A DNA stretch of 5,149 nt, from the NCBI GenBank assembly GCA_023398855.1, contig JAEWRS010000107.1, forward strand, positions 1 through 5,149. Reading direction: 5' to 3'. A program made the position numbers and the translations under genes. Below are positions 5,040-5,149 of this stretch, piece by piece. How positions within the stretch are numbered: position 1 is the stretch's first letter; every line of letters starts with the position of its first letter. The notes beneath the pieces were generated by a model, which saw only the letters and a list, made by a program, of their open reading frames with translations, ran no database searches and was not told the origin of the DNA. The stretch is from Bacillota bacterium (GTDB lineage: Bacteria; Bacillota; Clostridia; Lachnospirales; Lachnospiraceae).

Positions 5040-5149
5040 ATGGATATCGGTTCAAAACTAAAAGAGCTTCGGGTCTTAAAGGGGCTTACTCAGGAAGAGC
5101 TGGCTGACCGCGCAGAGCTGTCAAAGGGGTTCATCTCCCAGCTGGAAAG
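5040..5149 (+). CDS. XRE-family helix-turn-helix regulator, N-terminal part (3' end beyond window)
   Basis: The first 36 codons of a DNA-binding transcriptional regulator cut by the right edge. AAGGAGG (5028-5034) precedes the ATG at 5040 by five bases. The peptide begins [20 protein letters not shown] and continues [16 protein letters not shown]. This is the start of a classic XRE (Cro/CI) domain: helix 1 is [11 protein letters not shown], the first helix of the HTH is [11 protein letters not shown], and the recognition helix starts SKGFISQLE. From memory, clostridial proteins with this N-terminus carry a C-terminal cupin domain and often precede spermidine/putrescine potABCD transporter genes. 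Neither is visible here, so this is inference. The inverted repeats in its own upstream region would suit autoregulation and control of the divergent lactonase gene. Confidence 0.9.
   Translation, partial: MDIGSKLKELRVLKGLTQEELADRAELSKGFISQLE

Overview
The window looks like chromosomal DNA of a moderate-G+C anaerobic Firmicute, probably a Lachnospiraceae or Clostridium-type organism. This is inferred from strong AGGAGG ribosome binding sites, consensus sigma-A promoters, a short single-membrane-span type I signal peptidase, a DUF3810 membrane protein, and a truncated XRE regulator whose N-terminus resembles the clostridial XRE-cupin group. I saw no mobile element, CRISPR array, tRNA or rRNA. 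The functions are mostly housekeeping or central metabolism; the unusual material is in the intergenic DNA.

Layout. 1-214 (-): the N-terminal part of a DUF3810 membrane protein, cut by the window edge. 215-391: divergent intergenic region. 392-958 (+): signal peptidase I. 959-1000: a perfect bidirectional terminator between two convergent genes. 1011-1874 (-) and 1899-2342 (-): a tight two-gene operon transcribed in the order rpiB-type isomerase, then a beta-hydroxyacid dehydrogenase. 2421-2453: a terminator-like hairpin. 2470-3594 (-): chorismate synthase (aroC). 3670-4725 (-): a beta-propeller lactonase of the 6-phosphogluconolactonase type. 4726-4853 (-): a structured, apparently non-coding leader RNA for the lactonase gene. 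4854-5039: a compact divergent control region. 5040-5149 (+): the first 36 codons of an XRE-family helix-turn-helix regulator, cut by the window edge.

How the parts fit. Four minus-strand genes run the same way from 4725 to 1011. The lactonase and RpiB could both belong to pentose phosphate metabolism, which supplies erythrose-4-phosphate to the shikimate pathway that AroC completes; this link is inference. The dehydrogenase beside rpiB leaves open a sugar-acid or C3/C4 catabolic role for that pair instead.

The best candidate for something undescribed is at 4726-4904. A good minus-strand promoter starts a transcript almost exactly at the first base of a closing stem. The 128-nt leader can form that stem, a bulged hairpin, and a loop pseudoknot that competes with a downstream hairpin. 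It lacks the hallmarks of the riboswitch classes I could recall. Immediately upstream, a perfect 8-bp inverted repeat overlaps the lactonase -35 box and sits 6 bp from the -35 box of the divergent XRE promoter.
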